Below, piece after piece: positions 8,664-17,798 of a stretch of DNA of 64,000 nt. The translations under genes and the position numbers were made by a program. Origin of the DNA: JAFGTP01 sp964498725 (GTDB lineage: Bacteria > Fidelibacterota > UBA2242 > JAFGTP01). The notes below the pieces were generated by a model. It was not told the DNA's origin. It saw only the letters and a list, made by a program, of their open reading frames with translations, and searched no databases. Every line of letters starts with the position of its first letter. Positions within the stretch are counted from its first letter, which is position 1. The stretch lies in assembly GCA_964498725.1 (NCBI GenBank), contig CAZCHS010000005.1, forward strand, positions 1 to 64,000, in the 5' to 3' direction.

Positions 8664-9365
8664 CTACCGCGGCTTATTTCTGCGTTCGGGAAATTCCTCT
8701 GTCAATATTTCCAAAGCGCTCTCAATATTCTCATCCGTGGATAAAAATACCAATTCCTGACCTGATTTAATAACCGAATCGCCATGGGGAATAAAAAACT
8801 TGTTATCTTCAATCTCTCCCACCGCAACAAAAATTATATTTTTCGGAAAGTTTTCTTTTTTCGTGATCTCAGCAACCGTTTTATTATGAAGAGCCGAGCG
8901 TTCCGGTAAATCCAGTTTGTAGATATGCGCTTTACCCTTTGCAATTGAAGTGATTTTTTTGATCAGGTCATCCTGTATTTCGGTCAGAATTTGATCCACC
9001 AGAATATTGGTAACCTGTACCACCGAGTCAACACCTGCAATGCGGTAGGATTTTTCATAATCAGGATTGCGAAGGCGGGCAATAATGCGGGGTACCTCAA
9101 AGCTTTTACACAATAGTGAGAAGGCCAGATTTTCGGCATCTCTATTTGTAGCGGCTACACATACATCCGCTTTTTCAATGCCGGCTTCTCTGAGAACACT
9201 CAGTGACGTAATACTGCCGTTGATTACGACTGCGCCGGTCCGGGCATATATTTTATCACATCGTGCTGAGTCTTGTTCTATGACTATGACGTCATTCTTT
9301 TGCTGGGTCATTTGTCTGGCCAGTTTACTCCCAACCTGGCCACCACCTGCGATTATTATGTACAT
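8664..9365 (-). CDS. trkA: Potassium uptake regulatory subunit TrkA/KtrA-like
   Basis: A 233-residue cytoplasmic protein with one RCK unit. It has an NAD-binding Rossmann fold (MYIIIAGGGQVGSKLARQ, acidic residue at the end of strand 2) and a C-terminal RCK_C/TrkA-C domain. It gates the TrkH channel next door by nucleotide binding. I chose the ATG at 9365 because AGGAG precedes it and the protein then opens directly with the Rossmann strand. A longer frame to 9458 would overlap trkH and add an unrelated N-terminus. It follows trkH by 22 bases in one operon. Confidence 0.93.
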   Translation of the reverse strand: MYIIIAGGGQVGSKLARQMTQQKNDVIVIEQDSARCDKIYARTGAVVINGSITSLSVLREAGIEKADVCVAATNRDAENLAFSLLCKSFEVPRIIARLRNPDYEKSYRIAGVDSVVQVTNILVDQILTEIQDDLIKKITSIAKGKAHIYKLDLPERSALHNKTVAEITKKENFPKNIIFVAVGEIEDNKFFIPHGDSVIKSGQELVFLSTDENIESALEILTEEFPERRNKPR

Positions 9366-9387
9366 ATTTATCTCCTGTAATCCTTTT

Positions 9388-10902
9388 TTATATCCATGCT
9401 TTTCTGGTAAAAAGTAAAAGAACCGGCAGAATTTCCAGCCGACCTGCCAGCATGCCAATTATATAGGTTAATTTTACAAGCGGGCTGAGATTGATCATTT
9501 CCGGTACGGAAATATAGCAGGGCCCGATATTTCCCAGAGCGGAAAACATGCCACTGAAGGCCTGCCAGCCGGTGAGATTGCTGAACATAGCTGTAATGGC
9601 GCCTCCTACAAGCAGAAGAAACATCCAGTAAAAAAACAGCGCCGCCGTCCGGAACACTTCATCATCACTGAGCAGCACACCATCCAACTTGATTTTTGAC
9701 AGAGTGCGGTTGTCAAAGCGCAGTTTGAAAATTTCACGATTAACCAATTTTTTCAGTATAACAATTCGGGTAATTTTTATACCACCGGCTGTGGAACCTA
9801 CGCATCCCCCAATTACCATCATAATTAGAAAGAGCTGTTTTGCCAGCGCCGGAAAATAGGGCGCTCCGATATCTTTGGTGCCATACCCTGTTGTTGTAAT
9901 GAGAGCCATGACCTGGAATATTGTATACCGGAATACTTCTTCCAGTTTAAGTAAAATTGTTTTAATACCGGACTCTCTGAAAAAATCAATTCCGGTATTT
10001 TTGTAGAAATGGTTCAGCATGATCAAAAAGATAAAAATAAGTAATACTTTCCACCAGGTGCGAATCTCTTCCGTATCCCAGAAAGCCTTGAAATCCCCTT
10101 TTAAAATTCTGTAATGAACTAAAAAATTAATGCCACCCAGCAGCATGAAAAAGGTGACAGTGTATTCAATCAATCTAAAATTGTGTTTACCGGTTTGGCG
10201 ATAAAAATCAATACTGGCGTCATGGGGAGAAAATCCGCCGGTGGAAAGCGTGGTCAGCGCATGATTGACCGCATCAAAAATAGTCATGCCTTCAAGAAAA
10301 TAGGTTAATGCCGCTGCCATGGTTAATATTCCGTAAATAATCCACAGGGATTTTACTGTATTGAACAGGCCGGGCGTAATTCGGGATGAACTGATTTTAT
10401 GACTTTCAGCGCCGAAAATGTGATGGCTGCCTCCGGTGTTGAAGAGCACCAGGAGAAATAAAGACAAAACACCCAGTCCTCCCAGCCACTGGGTTATTGA
10501 CCGCCAGAAGAGAATGGTTTGCGGCATGGAGTCCAGGCCATTAAAAACAGTGATTCCCGTGGTGGTGAACCCGCTCATGGCCTCAAAAAAGCCATCAATA
10601 AAACTGGCATCAATGGCCAGCATATAGGGCAGCGCGCCGACCATGGAAATTGAAATCCAGGCAATTGCACAAAGCAACATAGACGAGGTCAGGTCAATCC
10701 CATTGTCTTTGAAAATTTTTACCAAAATCAAACCGGCCAGCAAAGATATAATAGCCGGAATAATAAAAGCCGGTGCGGTTCCTTTGGAATTAGGATCGAT
10801 AATTATAAAAATGATGGGAATTAGTATCAAAAAACTGAAATAAAGCAGAATTTTTCCGGTAAAGTGCAGAATACTTGTAATTTTTGTATATTTGTTTCTC
10901 AA
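9388..10902 (-). CDS. trkH: Potassium transporter TrkH
   Basis: A 504-residue inner-membrane protein of the TrkH/KtrB/HKT superfamily with about ten to twelve hydrophobic segments and repeated pore loops, for example GFTTTGITV, TLSTGGFSP, TTTGYGTKD and the final SALGNIGPCY. It moves K+ (with H+ or Na+) into the cell. It stands directly upstream of the TrkA subunit on the minus strand. STAGGIKITR is a typical family segment. No frameshift is seen. Confidence 0.94.
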   Translation of the reverse strand: MRNKYTKITSILHFTGKILLYFSFLILIPIIFIIIDPNSKGTAPAFIIPAIISLLAGLILVKIFKDNGIDLTSSMLLCAIAWISISMVGALPYMLAIDASFIDGFFEAMSGFTTTGITVFNGLDSMPQTILFWRSITQWLGGLGVLSLFLLVLFNTGGSHHIFGAESHKISSSRITPGLFNTVKSLWIIYGILTMAAALTYFLEGMTIFDAVNHALTTLSTGGFSPHDASIDFYRQTGKHNFRLIEYTVTFFMLLGGINFLVHYRILKGDFKAFWDTEEIRTWWKVLLIFIFLIMLNHFYKNTGIDFFRESGIKTILLKLEEVFRYTIFQVMALITTTGYGTKDIGAPYFPALAKQLFLIMMVIGGCVGSTAGGIKITRIVILKKLVNREIFKLRFDNRTLSKIKLDGVLLSDDEVFRTAALFFYWMFLLLVGGAITAMFSNLTGWQAFSGMFSALGNIGPCYISVPEMINLSPLVKLTYIIGMLAGRLEILPVLLLFTRKAWI

Positions 10903-10955
10903 TTATTATTCCTCTTGACCTTGTTTTATAATATTCGGAATTATTACAAAAGAGT

Positions 10956-11990
10956 TCAATTTCCGTCGCTAAATTTTTTCCTGATTTTATATTTACGGTA
11001 CAGGTTCAATGGTTTTTTTCTGAGCATTTTATGATCTTCGCAATTCAGAAAATCCATCGCCGCCTGCAATACGCGTTTGGAATTGTTTTGGTCTTTCCAG
11101 GGATGAATTTGCGCCAGATATTTTTTCCGTTTTGCTGAAAATTCCCGCGGGTTTTCCAGGCTACGATCGATAGCCGGCCGCAGCTGGCTAACGTCGGTAA
11201 TATTAATGCCTTTGTCCTGCCGGACTGTGGCGTCAATGGTGATCACCGGCTTGTCCAGCAACATGAATTCATAAACAATTGACGATGTATCGGAGATCAG
11301 CAGATCGGCAATTTGGAGAATTTCCCTGTTGTCCGGGTCTTGATAGATTTTAAATTTATCCGGCGGCAATTGTTTGAATTGTTCAATTTCATCCCTGTCC
11401 ATCAGGTCATGAAATTTTAAAATCCATAATTCATCATCTTTGGGTAATGGTTCAATAACCGGTAAAATTTTGTCCGATGATTTGAAACGGGGGCTGAAAG
11501 TCGGTGTATACAAAACAATTTTTTTATTGCCGGGAATGTTCAATTTTTCCAGGATTTCTTCCCTGTCAAAATCCGCTAATAATTTGTCGATCTTGATCCA
11601 GCCGGTTTCGCGGACAGCAAAAAATTGGTGTTTCCGGGCCAAAGCCTGGAATTTTTCAGTCACCAGGGGGCCGCTGGTGCAATAAAGATCAAACAGGCCG
11701 TTGATCTTATAATGACCCATTTTTTCTTCACAAAGTCCGTGGAACACCTGGACTTTCAGGCCGGGAATTTTGTAATGAATAATATTTCCCGGCGCAAAAA
11801 CAATGTCCGGCTTAAAATCAATCGCTTTTTGAATGGAAGTCGTAACATTTGCAGTGTCTGGAAGTAAATGGCTGAGATTTGGTGAAATCCAGATCAATGA
11901 TTCACCGGCGCCGGTTTTTTCAATCTCCTGAATCAATGGTTCCAGAATCCCCACTGAATAAGGCTTGGTGATAAAGTGTAAAAATTTCAT
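10956..11990 (-). CDS. TagB/TagF-like CDP-glycerol glycerophosphotransferase family protein
   Basis: A 344-residue GT-B-fold transferase related to teichoic-acid glycerophosphotransferases. The C-terminal half has the family signature (LLISDTSSIVYEFMLLDKPVITID) in which a Ser-rich loop and Glu bind the donor. In a bacterium with an outer membrane it more likely transfers a glycerophosphate or sugar to a surface polymer. Its start overlaps the stop of the next upstream gene by 4 bases, and both belong to the same family. No membrane segment is present. The exact donor is unknown. Confidence 0.75.
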   Translation of the reverse strand: MKFLHFITKPYSVGILEPLIQEIEKTGAGESLIWISPNLSHLLPDTANVTTSIQKAIDFKPDIVFAPGNIIHYKIPGLKVQVFHGLCEEKMGHYKINGLFDLYCTSGPLVTEKFQALARKHQFFAVRETGWIKIDKLLADFDREEILEKLNIPGNKKIVLYTPTFSPRFKSSDKILPVIEPLPKDDELWILKFHDLMDRDEIEQFKQLPPDKFKIYQDPDNREILQIADLLISDTSSIVYEFMLLDKPVITIDATVRQDKGINITDVSQLRPAIDRSLENPREFSAKRKKYLAQIHPWKDQNNSKRVLQAAMDFLNCEDHKMLRKKPLNLYRKYKIRKKFSDGN

Positions 11991-13087
11991 CGCTGGTCTA
12001 TTCGCTTTAATAGATCTTCGACAACTCTTTCCGATGCTTTGCCGTCGACCCGGCCGAGCATTTCCCTTTTTCTTTCTCTAAGCCTGTCCACGCGCACCGG
12101 CCGCTCCAACAATGCTTTTTCCACTGTCGCCGGCAGCCATTCCGGACTTTTCAGATCATAGGCGAAATCCAGTTGCCGGGCAATGTCATAATCCATGCGT
12201 TTATTAAACCGCGATGGAAAGAGCCGGTGATTCCAGCGCAGATGCATAAAGTCACAGACAATTACCGGGTTTTCCGTAGCCAGATATTCAAAGAGCGTGG
12301 AACTGGCTTCCGTCAGTAAAATATCAGAGTAATTGTATAATTCGGCAATATTGGTGAATTCTACCGGCATGAGATGAACATGCTCATAGGTTTCCGCCAT
12401 TCGCATAAAAAGATTTTTCTGGTGCCGGTATTTCTTTAATACCCATGAGAAGTGATGGAGTTTGACGATCAGGTTATAATTGCGGGTCAATTTCGCCAAT
12501 CCTTCACCAAAGACTTCAATGGAACTGGGATAAAAAGTCGGTGCGTAGAGAATGGTTTTTTTATTCTCATCAAGATTCAGCTTCCGGGTCAATTCCCGGT
12601 TGGTTTTCGCAATGCTGTCCAGTTTTGGAAAACCGGTCACAACCAGGTCTGTGTCAATGCCCCGGCGCTCAAATTCCCGGCGGCGGTATTCGCCTTCGAT
12701 ATAGCGAACGTCAATGCGGGGATCGTAATCCGTATAGTAGCAGGATTTTACACCGATTCCATGGTAGAGCAAGACTGCCAGTGTATCAGGATTGCAATAT
12801 TTTTCTGCATGAGCGGATTTACCAAAAATGGTAATGTCGAAATTTTCCCGGTGAATATTTTCTATGCGATCTTTTTCAGTTTCACCGGTGATAAATTTGT
12901 TTTTGTAGTCCGATAAAACCCTGGTGATCAGTTCGTATTCCACCCGTTCATTATCAATAAAAGCGGAAAAATAGATGTCAAAACGTCCATTTTCTGACAT
13001 CACATCAGCCACCGGCATGAATTGCGGTAAATAATATAAATGGTGGAGATTGAAGAGAACTTTAATTTTATTTATAGTTGCAGCCAA
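11987..13087 (-). CDS. TagB/TagF-like transferase, upstream partner
   Basis: A 366-residue protein of the same glycerophosphotransferase family as its neighbour. It has the conserved block ILLTEASSTLFEYLATENPVIVCDF in the C-terminal half and an earlier ILYAPTFYPS motif corresponding to VLYTPTFSPR next door. The two share only modest sequence, so they may add different units in order. The 4-base stop/start overlap indicates translational coupling. It likely acts at the cytoplasmic face in surface-polymer assembly; the substrate is unknown. Confidence 0.75.
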   Translation of the reverse strand: MAATINKIKVLFNLHHLYYLPQFMPVADVMSENGRFDIYFSAFIDNERVEYELITRVLSDYKNKFITGETEKDRIENIHRENFDITIFGKSAHAEKYCNPDTLAVLLYHGIGVKSCYYTDYDPRIDVRYIEGEYRRREFERRGIDTDLVVTGFPKLDSIAKTNRELTRKLNLDENKKTILYAPTFYPSSIEVFGEGLAKLTRNYNLIVKLHHFSWVLKKYRHQKNLFMRMAETYEHVHLMPVEFTNIAELYNYSDILLTEASSTLFEYLATENPVIVCDFMHLRWNHRLFPSRFNKRMDYDIARQLDFAYDLKSPEWLPATVEKALLERPVRVDRLRERKREMLGRVDGKASERVVEDLLKRIDQR

Positions 13088-13156
13088 ACGGGAAATCCTG
13101 TTTAATTAACAGATTAGAATTTTTACAGGAGAGAATTTACAAAATATTTGTAAGAA

Positions 13157-14242
13157 CTATAAATTATTTTTGATCATGGCAGTAAAATTTTCCAGATTAA
13201 AAGTCAATTCCAATTGGTGTGAATTTCCCAAAGCGCTGTAGGTTCCGCCGAATCCCAGGCCATAATTCAGGGCTGCTAACGAAGTGTTGATACCGGCGCC
13301 GAGGTGCAGGTTTTCATTTTCATCGATCCCGAAGCGCAGACTTACCTGGTTTCGAAAAATGGTTTCCAGCCCGGCAACCGCCTTGACATTAAGCGCTTCA
13401 CTGCCGAATAAACTATTATTTTTTTCGCCGTCAAAGGTGGCATTTATCCCCAACATCGGTTCTAATGTAAATTTCCCAAGGATAAAATGATAAGAACCCC
13501 CAAGTCGAACTTCCGGTGCAATAACTTCTTTTTCACCGTCATTCCAAAACAGATAAGTCGTGGTGAAGTCGGAAATATTCATACCAAGATTAATTTTGTC
13601 ATTCCAGTGATAAAGCAGGCCGAAATCAACGCCGACTCCGAATCCTTTGCTGGCATAGAGGTCTTTGTAGAGTGTTTTGACTGAGAGGCCGTAGGCGATT
13701 TTATCGGAATGGTTTTTGGCCACGGAAAGAAAAAATGCCGATTCCGAGGTACCGAAGCGGCCGATCTTTCCAAAGTCCAGATATTCTCCGTCATCCAATT
13801 GTCCGTTCCCTTCAGTTCCGTCAGCGTCAGGGCCCGGATAATTTTCATCACCCGGCGCAATACCGTCACTGCCAATGTCAATCAGGCTGCTTTCTTTGAC
13901 CAAAGGAATATCATCAACCGCGCTGCGGATGAAACCAATGCCGATTTTGTAATTTTTAATATTTGGAAAGGAAACCGCAACGTGATCAATATTAAGTACA
14001 CCTGCAAATTCTTCGGCATGCATTATACGCCCGGAAATATAATCTGTGTTGATCAGCAAAGCCGGATTCCAGTAAAAGGAAGAAGTCACGGATGCATTGG
14101 AGACTACTGCGCCACCCAGGGAAACTTCACGGACACCGGTGCCGTTTTTCAGGAAGCTGTTGGCATATTTATCACCAAAAGCCCACAGATTGGTCAGTGA
14201 AAAAAATAATATCAACAGGAATATCTTTTTATAGTGCTGCAC
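13157..14242 (-). CDS. PorV/PorQ-like outer-membrane beta-barrel protein
   Basis: A 361-residue protein with a signal peptide (LLILFFSLTNLWAFG) and the opening typical of the PorV/UPF0164 group: FLKNGTGVREVSLGGA, then a WNPA motif. Repeated amphipathic beta strands fill the rest. Some relatives serve as shuttle proteins for type IX secretion. A loop near residues 125-150 contains an acidic D-x-D-G-T-E-G-N-G-x-L-D-D-G-E segment that resembles a calcium-binding loop. It starts 2 bases after the mutS stop, so the genes are co-transcribed although functionally unrelated. Confidence 0.75.
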   Translation of the reverse strand: MQHYKKIFLLILFFSLTNLWAFGDKYANSFLKNGTGVREVSLGGAVVSNASVTSSFYWNPALLINTDYISGRIMHAEEFAGVLNIDHVAVSFPNIKNYKIGIGFIRSAVDDIPLVKESSLIDIGSDGIAPGDENYPGPDADGTEGNGQLDDGEYLDFGKIGRFGTSESAFFLSVAKNHSDKIAYGLSVKTLYKDLYASKGFGVGVDFGLLYHWNDKINLGMNISDFTTTYLFWNDGEKEVIAPEVRLGGSYHFILGKFTLEPMLGINATFDGEKNNSLFGSEALNVKAVAGLETIFRNQVSLRFGIDENENLHLGAGINTSLAALNYGLGFGGTYSALGNSHQLELTFNLENFTAMIKNNL

Positions 14243-14244
14243 AG

Positions 14245-16857
14245 TTAATCTCCAAATTCAGCTTTTAATTCATCCAGTTTTTTGAGTGCTTCGAGAGGAG
14301 TAAGGTTGTTAATATCGACCAGTTTCAGTTTTTTCCGCAATTCACTCTCTTTTCTTTCAAATAAACTCAATTGGTTGGGATTCTGTTCCGGGATATTATG
14401 AAAAGTTTCCGGATTGGTGGGTAATGACCGTTTTTCTGTGCCGAAATTATTCATGATCTCATTGGCGCGGTGAATGATTTTGTGGGGAACACCGGCCATT
14501 TTCGCCACATGAATACCATAGCTTTTATCACAGCCGCCGGGCACAATTTTTCTGAGAAATGCCACAGTATTGCCGTATTCTTCCACAGCAACATTAAGGT
14601 TGCCGACACGGGGTAGTAATTTTTCCAGTTCTGTTAATTCATGGTAATGGGTGGCAAACAGGGTTTTAGCGGCTGTTTTTTCATTATTATGTAAATATTC
14701 TGTTACAGCCCAGGCGATAGACATGCCGTCGTAAGTGGAAGTGCCGCGTCCGATTTCATCCAGCAATACCAGGGATTTTGGCGTGGCATTGTTGAGTATA
14801 TTGGCGGTCTCATTCATTTCCATTAAAAAAGTAGATTCACCGGCAGCCAGATTATCACTGGCGCCCACACGGGTAAAAATACGATCAACCACACCGATTT
14901 TTGCTTCTGCCGCCGGCACAAAGGAACCGGTTTGCGCCATCAGCACGATCAGGCCGATTTGCCGAAGATAAGTGGATTTTCCCGACATATTCGGGCCGGT
15001 AATGATGTAAATTTGTTTATCATTATTGTCAATTTCCAGATCATTGGGTGTGAACTTGTCGCCAGCCGGCAAGAGGTCTTCAACCACTGGATGGCGGCCA
15101 TCTTTGATAGTAATTTTGCTATCCTGAGATATCTGTGGCCGCACGTAATTATTTTCCACTGCAAGTTCCGCCATCGCGGCGAGAATATCCAGCGTGGCGA
15201 TCAGCGTGGCATCTTTTTGCAGTTCAGCGATGTATTCCAGTACCTGCTCGCGAATATCCTGAAAGAGCGCGTATTCCAGTGTATGCACCTTTTCTTCGGC
15301 ATTCAAAAGTTTTTCTTCATATTCTTTGAGATCCGGTGTAATGTAGCGCTCGGAATTTACCAGCGTTTGTTTGCGAATATAATCTTCCGGGACTTTTTCC
15401 GAATGGGTTTTGCGTACTTCAATGTAGTAGCCAAAGACCCTGTTAAACCCGATTTTGAGAGAGGGAATATTCTGCTTTTCCCGTTCGGTTGCCTGTAGAT
15501 TGGCGATCCACTGTTTGCCATTGCGCATAAGATGGCGGTATTCGTCCAGCTCGGCATTATACCCGTCCGCTATGAAGCCACCGTCACGAATCGAGAGCGG
15601 CAGGTCGGTATCGGCAATGGTTTCGTTTAATAGATCCACAATGTCGGGCAAAAATTTCAATTCTTTTAAAATTCTAGCAAAAGTATCATGGGGTTGGAGC
15701 AGTTCATTGAGTTCCGGCAATATTTCCAGTGTGTTTTTGATGAGCACCAGGTCTCTGGCGCCGGCCCGGTTGGTACTTAGTTTTGATAAAAGGCGTTCCA
15801 GGTCGCTGCAATTCTGCAATTTTTCACGTATCTCATCCCGCAGCAGATTGTCATCAGCCAGGGTGGCTACTTTATCCAGGCGTTCTTCAATTTTTTTAAC
15901 TTTGAATAAGGGGCGCAGCAGCCACTTTTTCAATAGCCGGCTACCCATAGGTGTAATGGTTTTGTCAATGACATGGATCAGGGAGCCGTCTTTACCATTG
16001 GTTTGCATGGTGGAGAAAATTTCCAGGTTTTTGCGGGTGAAATTATCAACGATCATACGGTCCTGATCAGTTTCTACGCTGATTTTGTTGATATGCGCGA
16101 GATTCTTTTGATGATTAAACCGCAGATAAAGCAGGGTTGCGCCCGCGCACTGGACAGCCAGTTTGGAATCATGAATGCCAAAGCCCTTCAGGGATTGGGT
16201 TTTAAAGTGCTCGGTAAGAGTGTTGAAAGCTTCCTCGTGGTTGAACATCCAGGCGTCTAAGGGAGTGATCTTTAAAACCTGATTCCCCATAAAATGGTAG
16301 AGGTCTTTTTCGATTTTTTCGGGACAAATTATTTCTGTTGGCGAATAGGAGAGAACCCGTTCTTTCATATTTTCGACAGAAAATTCCTGGACGAAGAATT
16401 CGCCGGTGGAAACATCAATGACGGAAATAGCCGCTTCTTTTTTATTAAAATTGACGGCCACCAGGTAATTATTATTTTTTTCTTCCAGAAATTTGGTGGA
16501 AACAGAAGTGCCGGGAGTGACAATTTCTACCACTTCCCGCCTGACAATGCCCTTGGCGGTTTTGGGGTCTTCCACCTGTTCGCAGATAGCGACTTTCAGT
16601 CCGGCTTTCATAAGTTTGTACATATGAGATTCCAGAGCATGATAAGGAAAGCCGGCCAGCGGGACGGAGTTGGCCTTGCCATTGGCCCGTTTGGTGAGGG
16701 TAATGTTCAGAACCCGGGCGGCGGTTTTGGCGTCCTCCTCAAAAGTCTCATAAAAATCCCCCATGCGAAAAAGCACCAGGGCATCAGGGTATTCTTCTTT
16801 GACCTTTAAATATTGGCGCATAACCGGCGTTGCGCCTGTTTTTGTATTCTTGCTCAT
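14245..16857 (-). CDS. mutS: DNA mismatch repair protein MutS
   Basis: MutS recognises base mismatches and small loops and starts repair with MutL. The 870-residue protein has the N-terminal mismatch-binding domain with the Phe-x-Glu motif (FRMGDFYETF), the connector, lever and clamp domains, and an ABC-type ATPase with Walker A GPNMSGKST and Walker B VLLDEIGRGTSTYDG. The length is normal for MutS1. It is the first gene of a minus-strand pair with the PorV-like gene; a 441-base AT-rich gap lies upstream. Confidence 0.98.
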   Translation of the reverse strand: MSKNTKTGATPVMRQYLKVKEEYPDALVLFRMGDFYETFEEDAKTAARVLNITLTKRANGKANSVPLAGFPYHALESHMYKLMKAGLKVAICEQVEDPKTAKGIVRREVVEIVTPGTSVSTKFLEEKNNNYLVAVNFNKKEAAISVIDVSTGEFFVQEFSVENMKERVLSYSPTEIICPEKIEKDLYHFMGNQVLKITPLDAWMFNHEEAFNTLTEHFKTQSLKGFGIHDSKLAVQCAGATLLYLRFNHQKNLAHINKISVETDQDRMIVDNFTRKNLEIFSTMQTNGKDGSLIHVIDKTITPMGSRLLKKWLLRPLFKVKKIEERLDKVATLADDNLLRDEIREKLQNCSDLERLLSKLSTNRAGARDLVLIKNTLEILPELNELLQPHDTFARILKELKFLPDIVDLLNETIADTDLPLSIRDGGFIADGYNAELDEYRHLMRNGKQWIANLQATEREKQNIPSLKIGFNRVFGYYIEVRKTHSEKVPEDYIRKQTLVNSERYITPDLKEYEEKLLNAEEKVHTLEYALFQDIREQVLEYIAELQKDATLIATLDILAAMAELAVENNYVRPQISQDSKITIKDGRHPVVEDLLPAGDKFTPNDLEIDNNDKQIYIITGPNMSGKSTYLRQIGLIVLMAQTGSFVPAAEAKIGVVDRIFTRVGASDNLAAGESTFLMEMNETANILNNATPKSLVLLDEIGRGTSTYDGMSIAWAVTEYLHNNEKTAAKTLFATHYHELTELEKLLPRVGNLNVAVEEYGNTVAFLRKIVPGGCDKSYGIHVAKMAGVPHKIIHRANEIMNNFGTEKRSLPTNPETFHNIPEQNPNQLSLFERKESELRKKLKLVDINNLTPLEALKKLDELKAEFGD

Positions 16858-17298
16858 AAAAACTCAATTTAAAATATTCCAATGACGATCTAAAATATAA
16901 AAAAAGTTTGGTAAAGAATGAACAATAAAAGGATGCTAAAAATTTTCAAAATTATATAATAAACTAAAAAAATAGGTAAAATATTATAGCGAAACTGAAA
17001 ATGTTATCTTTTCACATTACAATATACAATTAATTGTGGCTTAATACTTTTTTTTGAATAAAATATTGTTTAAGTTTTATTTGGTTAAAGTGATTCGTTG
17101 ATAAGCAAAATATAAAATGATTTGGATTAAAATAAAAATGTTAGTCGTATTTGTAAGTGATTATCTTTTTTGATATTTATGATGTATTTTAAATTGTATA
17201 TTTTTTTGCTTTTTTTATTTAAATCAACTTGACATTTAATAATGATAAATCTATTTTAATTTTACACAATAAAAACGTTATTATATTAGGAGTTTAGA
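16858..17298. other. AT-rich divergent intergenic region (441 bases)
   Basis: This gap separates mutS (minus) from the AbrB/Doc-like operon (plus). It is very AT-rich, with long A and T runs, and has no open frame with a plausible start or homology. A sigma-70-like promoter for the plus-strand operon is listed separately. No repeat family copy was seen. Confidence 0.6.
17229..17257 (+). promoter_or_regulatory. Sigma-70-like promoter for the AbrB/Doc-like operon
   Basis: TTGACA (17229-17234) and TATTTT (17252-17257) are separated by 17 bases. The likely start of transcription is about 35 bases before the first ATG at 17299, which has a TAGGAG ribosome-binding site. Because AbrB-type antitoxins often repress their own promoter, this is also where an operator would be expected. 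The assignment is by sequence pattern only, in a very AT-rich background. Confidence 0.45.
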
Positions 17299-17541
17299 AT
17301 GAAAAGAAAAATAGTTAGAGTAGGTGCTAGTCTTTGTATTTTGCTGCCCAAAAATGTAGTGAATGCAATGAACTGGGATTTCGATGACCACATCGACTTG
17401 ATCCTGGATGAAGCTGATGAAACGGTCTATCTCAGGAACATGAAAAAGAAAAAGAAAAAGGCAAAAACCTATCTGGAAAATTTCACTGAATTCCAGAAAG
17501 AGTATGCCGATACTTTAAAAAGTATAGAAAAAAATGAGTAA
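17299..17541 (+). CDS. AbrB/MazE-type DNA-binding protein, copy 1
   Basis: An 80-residue protein with a swapped-hairpin AbrB fold: KRKIVRVGASLCILLPKNVV followed by a short acidic beta hairpin. This fold dimerises to bind DNA and is common in antitoxins and transition-state regulators. After residue 50 comes a lysine-rich run (KKKKKKAK) and a helical tail that may bind a toxin. It is 80 aa long like the next gene and shares its opening MKRKI[VI]RVG[AS]S, so the two are a tandem duplication. The usual Gly after Ser-Leu is replaced by Cys here. Confidence 0.8.
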   Translation: MKRKIVRVGASLCILLPKNVVNAMNWDFDDHIDLILDEADETVYLRNMKKKKKKAKTYLENFTEFQKEYADTLKSIEKNE

Positions 17542-17555
17542 GGGCAGAGGGAAAA

Positions 17556-17798
17556 ATGAAAAGAAAAATCATAAGAGTTGGCTCCAGCCGCGGCGTATTG
17601 TTGCCCCGCGAGGTAACCAAGGCAATGGGTTGGGAATTCGGCTCACAGACTGAGTTAACGATTGACAAAGAAAATAATCAGGTGATACTAAAAACAATCA
17701 AAATTGATATTCCGGAAGATTATAATCCGGACCATCTGAAACAGATTGAAAAAACCTTGAAAAACAATCTTGAATTGTTGGGAGGTTTAGATGACTAA
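17556..17798 (+). CDS. AbrB/MazE-type DNA-binding protein, copy 2
   Basis: An 80-residue paralogue of the preceding gene, 14 bases downstream. The AbrB core is closer to consensus: KRKIIRVGSSRGVLLPREV and AMGWEFGSQTELTID. The C-terminal 30 residues are helical and acidic, as in antitoxins that wrap a toxin partner. Its stop lies 8 bases inside the next gene, so it is translationally coupled to the Doc-like protein. It is most likely an antitoxin or operon autoregulator. Confidence 0.82.
   Translation: MKRKIIRVGSSRGVLLPREVTKAMGWEFGSQTELTIDKENNQVILKTIKIDIPEDYNPDHLKQIEKTLKNNLELLGGLDD

Noticed and set aside
15455..16066. 203-codon frame antisense to mutS
   Set aside because: It is a mirror of mutS codon bias; mutS is intact and highly conserved here.
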